This document shows, one piece after another, positions 61,107 to 64,000 of a stretch of DNA of 64,000 bases (position 1 is the stretch's first letter; every line of letters begins with the position of its first letter). Below the pieces are notes generated by a model that made no database searches, had not been told where the DNA came from, and saw only the letters and a program-made list of their open reading frames with translations. The position numbers and the translations under genes are program-made. Source of the DNA: Acidobacteriota bacterium (lineage in GTDB: Bacteria > Acidobacteriota > Terriglobia > Bryobacterales > Bryobacteraceae); the NCBI GenBank assembly GCA_017307505.1, contig JAFKEE010000022.1, positions 124,001-188,000 on the forward strand. Direction: 5' to 3'.

Positions 61107-61649
61107 TCAAACCGGCTGACTCTTCCGCCGCCGGCTGGCCCTCAATAGTCCCGCCAGCCCAATCCCCACAAGGCCAAGAGTTGTCGGTTCCGGAACCGCC
61201 GTCTTCGCGTTGTACGTAACATCGTCCATGACGAAATAGCCGGGCGTAGCAACGACCCGCACTTCGTCGATGAGTCCGGAATAGCCCGATGCCAGAAATG
61301 TGGGCGTCGCGCTCAGCGCGATGGACGATGAGCTTGCAACCAGGTTGCCGCTGAGATACAGGTTGTACTGCAGGTTGTCCTGACCCGCAAAATACGCACC
61401 GTTGAAAACGACCGGCGCCGCAAACGCGAATTGCGCTGTCTCGTAGTTGTAAACCCTTTCCACGCCTGAGGCTGGAGTGTACGGGGATTGAGGGGAGTCG
61501 TAGTAATTCCAAAATCCATCCCAGAGGACTCCCCCGTAATTGACCGGAACAGCACCGCTTCCCGAGAGATCTTCGAACGTCACCACAGCCGCTGGCGCGG
61601 TCAGCGAGAATGCACACAACAAGAGTGCGCAACTAAGTACTTGCTTCAT
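61107..61649 (-). CDS. PEP-CTERM sorting-signal protein, copy 2
   Basis: 180 residues from the ATG at 61649, preceded by a GGAGAA-type ribosome site; a longer frame upstream lacks similarity. It is a close paralogue of copy 1: signal LLLCAFSLTAPAAVVTFEDL, then NYGGVLWDGFWNYYDS, YTPASGVERVYNYE, FNGAYFAGQDNLQYNLYLSG, and the sorting signal VPEPTTLGLVGIGLAGLLRA with basic end. Tandem duplication on the minus strand, 129 bases apart. Confidence 0.9.
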   Translation of the reverse strand: MKQVLSCALLLCAFSLTAPAAVVTFEDLSGSGAVPVNYGGVLWDGFWNYYDSPQSPYTPASGVERVYNYETAQFAFAAPVVFNGAYFAGQDNLQYNLYLSGNLVASSSSIALSATPTFLASGYSGLIDEVRVVATPGYFVMDDVTYNAKTAVPEPTTLGLVGIGLAGLLRASRRRKSQPV

Positions 61650-62113
61650 TTTCTCCTCCAGCAGACAAGACCCGAGGCACCCGTAGCATGACGGATACTC
61701 GTCCATTGTCGATTTACTAGACAACGCTGTCAATAATATTTCGTATTTTTGGGCTCTCGTCGCCAGCATTGCAGCGATCCTCGCTGCTGCGCCGGCCCGA
61801 AACCAGTGGCCGGCGTCCTGGCTCTCAATGAGTGAGCTCCAAATCTATTGAAAAAGGTCGGATTCTTCCCTGAAATGCTCGGGGATTTGCCTTAGTACTG
61901 GAAGAGCACCCGGCTTGACTCGATCGGCAGATCCCGGCTCCCGGCCGGGAGTCCCATCCCGGCCCGCCCACCATCAGCCCGGCGAAATTCAGATCTGAAT
62001 GCCCGCCCCAGATCCGCCCAGGTCCGCCAGGCCCCCATGTTCACTGGAAATCCGCACGGTCGTCACACCGGCAAGCTGCGAACCGCATAAACTGGTCACG
62101 GCAATACAATCCA
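61650..62113. other. 464-base intergenic region
   Basis: Divergent region between PEP-CTERM copy 2 and the metallo-hydrolase. It contains a perfect 14-base palindrome ATTCAGATCTGAAT at 61987-62000, 113 bases before the next gene, and a GC-rich hairpin around 61930-61955. No convincing gene or RNA was recognised. Confidence 0.5.
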
Positions 62114-63259
62114 ATGAGCTCAAAGCTTTCTTTCCGCTCCGCGCTCTTCATTCTGGCCCTGCTGGCCACCGAACCTCTGATCCCCGCGCAGTCGCAACCC
62201 TTCCACTTCGACCCCTCAGACCCCCGCGAGTCCGTGCCCGATGATGGCCCGAAGCCACCCTTCGTCTCCTCCGCCCGCCGTCTCCTCACCGCGCCCGAAC
62301 TCAAGGACGCGCCCGACGACTGGATCTCCAATTCCCTCGACTGGGTCAATTTCATCCTCACTCACTACCAGCCCGCCCTCGTCGAAGCCCCTGTCCGCCG
62401 CGCGGCCATGATCCGCCTCGACGACGTCCTTCACATCGAATCCGCGCCCCGCAAACCCATCGTCCAGCAATACTACAAGGCTCGCCTCGAAGCCGCCCTC
62501 CGCGAAATCGAAACCACCCGCGTCCCTACCGGACTCCGCATCTGGAAGCTGTACAACCACGGCTTCTTCGTCCGCACCGCCAGCGTCTCCATCGCTTTCG
62601 ACATCGTGCCCGGCACCCGCGAACCCGGCTTCGCCATGCCCCAGGAATGGATTGAACGGCTCGCCGCCCAGGCCGACGTCCTTTTTATCAGCCACCAGCA
62701 CGGCGATCATGCCAACCCGGCCGTCGCCCGCGCCTTTCTCGCCCTCCGCAAGCCCGTGGTTGTCCCCGACGACGTCTGGACCGCCGAACCCACCCTCGCC
62801 AAGGCGGTGACCCGCCTCTCTCGCAATACCGGGCCAGCCCAGACACTCCCCCTCGCCAATGGCCGCAACCTCACCGTCGTGCCCTATCCCGGACACCAGG
62901 GTCCGCGCATCCTGGTCAACGTGACCCTCGTCACCACACCCGAAGGCTTCACCATCGTTCAAACCGGCGATCAGTCCGGCTCCGAGGCCCCCGGCAGCGA
63001 CTTCGACTGGCTCGCTCAAATCGGCCGCGACCACAAAGTGGACATCCTCATGCCCAACTGTTGGGCCAACGGCCTGGGCCGCATGGTGCGAGGCGTCAAT
63101 CCCGCCCTCGTCATCACCGGTCACGAAAACGAGATGGGTCACAAAGTCGACCACCGGGAAGACTACACGCAGACCTACACCCGCCTCTTCCCCATCCGTT
63201 ACCCAGCCATCGTCATGACTTGGGGCGAAAGCTTCCACTACCAGAGGCCTGTACGTTAA
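62114..63259 (+). CDS. Secreted metallo-beta-lactamase-fold hydrolase
   Basis: 381 residues with a signal peptide (about 1-26). The metal motif is SHQHGDHANP (HxHxDH), preceded by an N-terminal part of about 190 residues containing LYNHGFFVRTASVSIAFDIV. Later ligands are probably the histidine of YPGHQGPR, the aspartate of VQTGDQSGSE and the histidine in VITGHENEMGHKVDH. It belongs to the UlaG/RomA-like beta-lactamase-2 branch with an unknown substrate. Not related closely to the B3 lactamase at 44703. The 3' gap carries a 55-base repeat array. Confidence 0.82.
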   Translation: MSSKLSFRSALFILALLATEPLIPAQSQPFHFDPSDPRESVPDDGPKPPFVSSARRLLTAPELKDAPDDWISNSLDWVNFILTHYQPALVEAPVRRAAMIRLDDVLHIESAPRKPIVQQYYKARLEAALREIETTRVPTGLRIWKLYNHGFFVRTASVSIAFDIVPGTREPGFAMPQEWIERLAAQADVLFISHQHGDHANPAVARAFLALRKPVVVPDDVWTAEPTLAKAVTRLSRNTGPAQTLPLANGRNLTVVPYPGHQGPRILVNVTLVTTPEGFTIVQTGDQSGSEAPGSDFDWLAQIGRDHKVDILMPNCWANGLGRMVRGVNPALVITGHENEMGHKVDHREDYTQTYTRLFPIRYPAIVMTWGESFHYQRPVR

Positions 63260-63328
63260 CCCGGCACTAGCGAACCAAGTCGTGTCGATCGTGGATCGTC
63301 GCGAGGCGAACCCCGTAGAGTAGTCCTC

Positions 63329-63491
63329 AACGCCAGCGGGGACCTTCGCCCTCTACCCCGAACGCACGTTATTCGAAGTCACAACGGCAGCGGGGACGTT
63401 CGTCCCCTGTCCCAAAACGCAGGCTGTTCGAAGTCACGACGGCAGCGGGGACGTTCGTCCCCTGTCCCAAACGCAGGCTCTTCGGAATCAC
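63329..63491. repeat. Tandem 55-base repeat, about three copies, with internal palindrome
   Basis: Units 63329-63382, 63383-63437 and 63438-63491 (54, 55, 54 bases) share the pattern AACGGCAGCGGGGACGTTCG, then a C-rich part, GCAGGCT and TTCGAAGTCAC; the first unit is diverged. The core GGGGACGTTCGTCCCC is a perfect palindrome in units 2 and 3. A partial fourth copy follows. The gap between the metallo-hydrolase and map genes (63260-63561) holds nothing else. Confidence 0.8.
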
Positions 63492-63561
63492 AACGGCAAC
63501 CGCACGTGGACAGGGCGCGAACGTCCCCCCACCTACCGAAACGCCCCAGCCAACCCGCCCC

Positions 63562-64000
63562 TCACGCCACCGTCAGCAGAATCGGAGCCCCATTCGTCAC
63601 CACCAGTGAATGCTCCCAGTGCGCAGCCAGACTCCGGTCCCTGGTCCGGATCGTCCACTGATCAGCATCCTTCCGCAGGGAACCATCGCCGGCCGAAATG
63701 ATCGGCTCAATCGTGATCACCATCCCGTGCGTCAGCTTGGACCGGAACTTCCGGTCGTAATAATTCGGCACGCACGGTTCCTCATGGATCGTCCGCCCCA
63801 CACCGTGCCCGCAGAAGTCCCTGTTCACACTGAATCCGCATTTCCGGACTGCCCGTTCCACAGCACGGCCAATCTCATACACGCGGTTTCCGGCCCTGGC
63901 CGCGGACAGTCCCTGCCGGAACGCACTCTCCGCGCACCGTGCCAATCCTTCGGCTGTAGCCGAAACCCGCCCGACAGGCACCGTCACTGCGGCATCGGCC
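63562..64000 (-). CDS. map: Methionine aminopeptidase type I (partial, N-terminus off the right edge)
   Basis: Removes the initiator methionine. The frame is open to the window's right edge, so the N-terminal part is missing; an internal ATG near 63987 is not the start because family similarity continues upstream (DAAVTVPVGRVS). Visible motifs: CGHGVGRTIHEEPCVPNY with the metal-binding His, HGMVITIEPII with the metal-binding Glu, and AAHWEHSLVVT with the C-terminal Glu. Length and motif order are normal to the C-terminus. Confidence 0.95.
   Translation of the reverse strand, partial: ADAAVTVPVGRVSATAEGLARCAESAFRQGLSAARAGNRVYEIGRAVERAVRKCGFSVNRDFCGHGVGRTIHEEPCVPNYYDRKFRSKLTHGMVITIEPIISAGDGSLRKDADQWTIRTRDRSLAAHWEHSLVVTNGAPILLTVA

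Noticed and set aside
63329-63491. 55-base repeats as a CRISPR array
   Set aside because: The whole unit repeats head to tail without unique spacers.
1-64000. tRNA, rRNA, transposase or integrase genes
   Set aside because: None recognised on either strand; no direct repeats typical of attachment sites were seen next to tRNA-like sequence.

Overview
The window looks like chromosomal DNA of a high-GC Acidobacteriota, most likely the Solibacter/Bryobacter/Paludibaculum side of the phylum. This placement is an inference. It rests on the gene order of the cell-wall cluster, PEP-CTERM secreted proteins, many single secreted enzymes with twin-arginine-like leaders, a STAND/TIR protein, M16 peptidase pairs and a small bacterial-microcompartment locus. 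No rRNA, tRNA, CRISPR array, integrase or insertion sequence was recognised.

Layout. (1) 1-16431, minus strand: an almost unbroken division and cell-wall (dcw) operon, in transcription order mraZ, rsmH, ftsL, ftsI, murE, murF, mraY, murD, ftsW, murG, murC, ftsQ, ftsA, ftsZ (ftsZ runs off the left edge). murB and ddl are not in it. MurE carries the DNPR motif expected for a meso-diaminopimelate enzyme. (2) 16565-20700: ppa, then a minus-strand block with a DUF1848 protein, a HIT hydrolase, an HU/IHF protein and ribosomal protein S1. (3) 20984-24954: a LarA-like racemase, a secreted amidohydrolase and a methyltransferase. (4) 24969-29250, minus strand: translation genes frr, pyrH, tsf, rpsB, rpsI, rplM with intercistronic hairpins. 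(5) 29455-36763: a TIR-like/NB-ARC protein, an aminotransferase, a Gfo/Idh/MocA oxidoreductase, a beta carbonic anhydrase and a hybrid histidine kinase. (6) 36876-43488: an O-methyltransferase, DUF4380, a secreted protein, a hydrolase, an alkaline phosphatase, a low-complexity protein and a MiaE-like protein. (7) 43530-50948: serine acetyltransferase, a GOB-like B3 metallo-beta-lactamase, TetR, pyrD, ridA, an aldo/keto reductase, an HtrA protease and DUF2911. (8) 51044-53115: a class II aldolase followed by one BMC-H and three BMC-P shell proteins. (9) 53032-64000: a membrane protein, a GAF/AAA+ activator, an M16 peptidase pair, a NifU-like protein, mutT, two tandem PEP-CTERM proteins, a secreted metallo-hydrolase and the 3' part of map.

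The most interesting items are the compact microcompartment locus with a possible encapsulation helix on its aldolase, the B3 beta-lactamase with a glutamine zinc ligand, the STAND protein with an apparently non-catalytic TIR-like domain, the hybrid kinase whose Hpt-like domain has lost its histidine, two copies of a palindrome that may be the TetR operator, and several families of short hairpin repeats. Most of these repeats lie between convergent genes.
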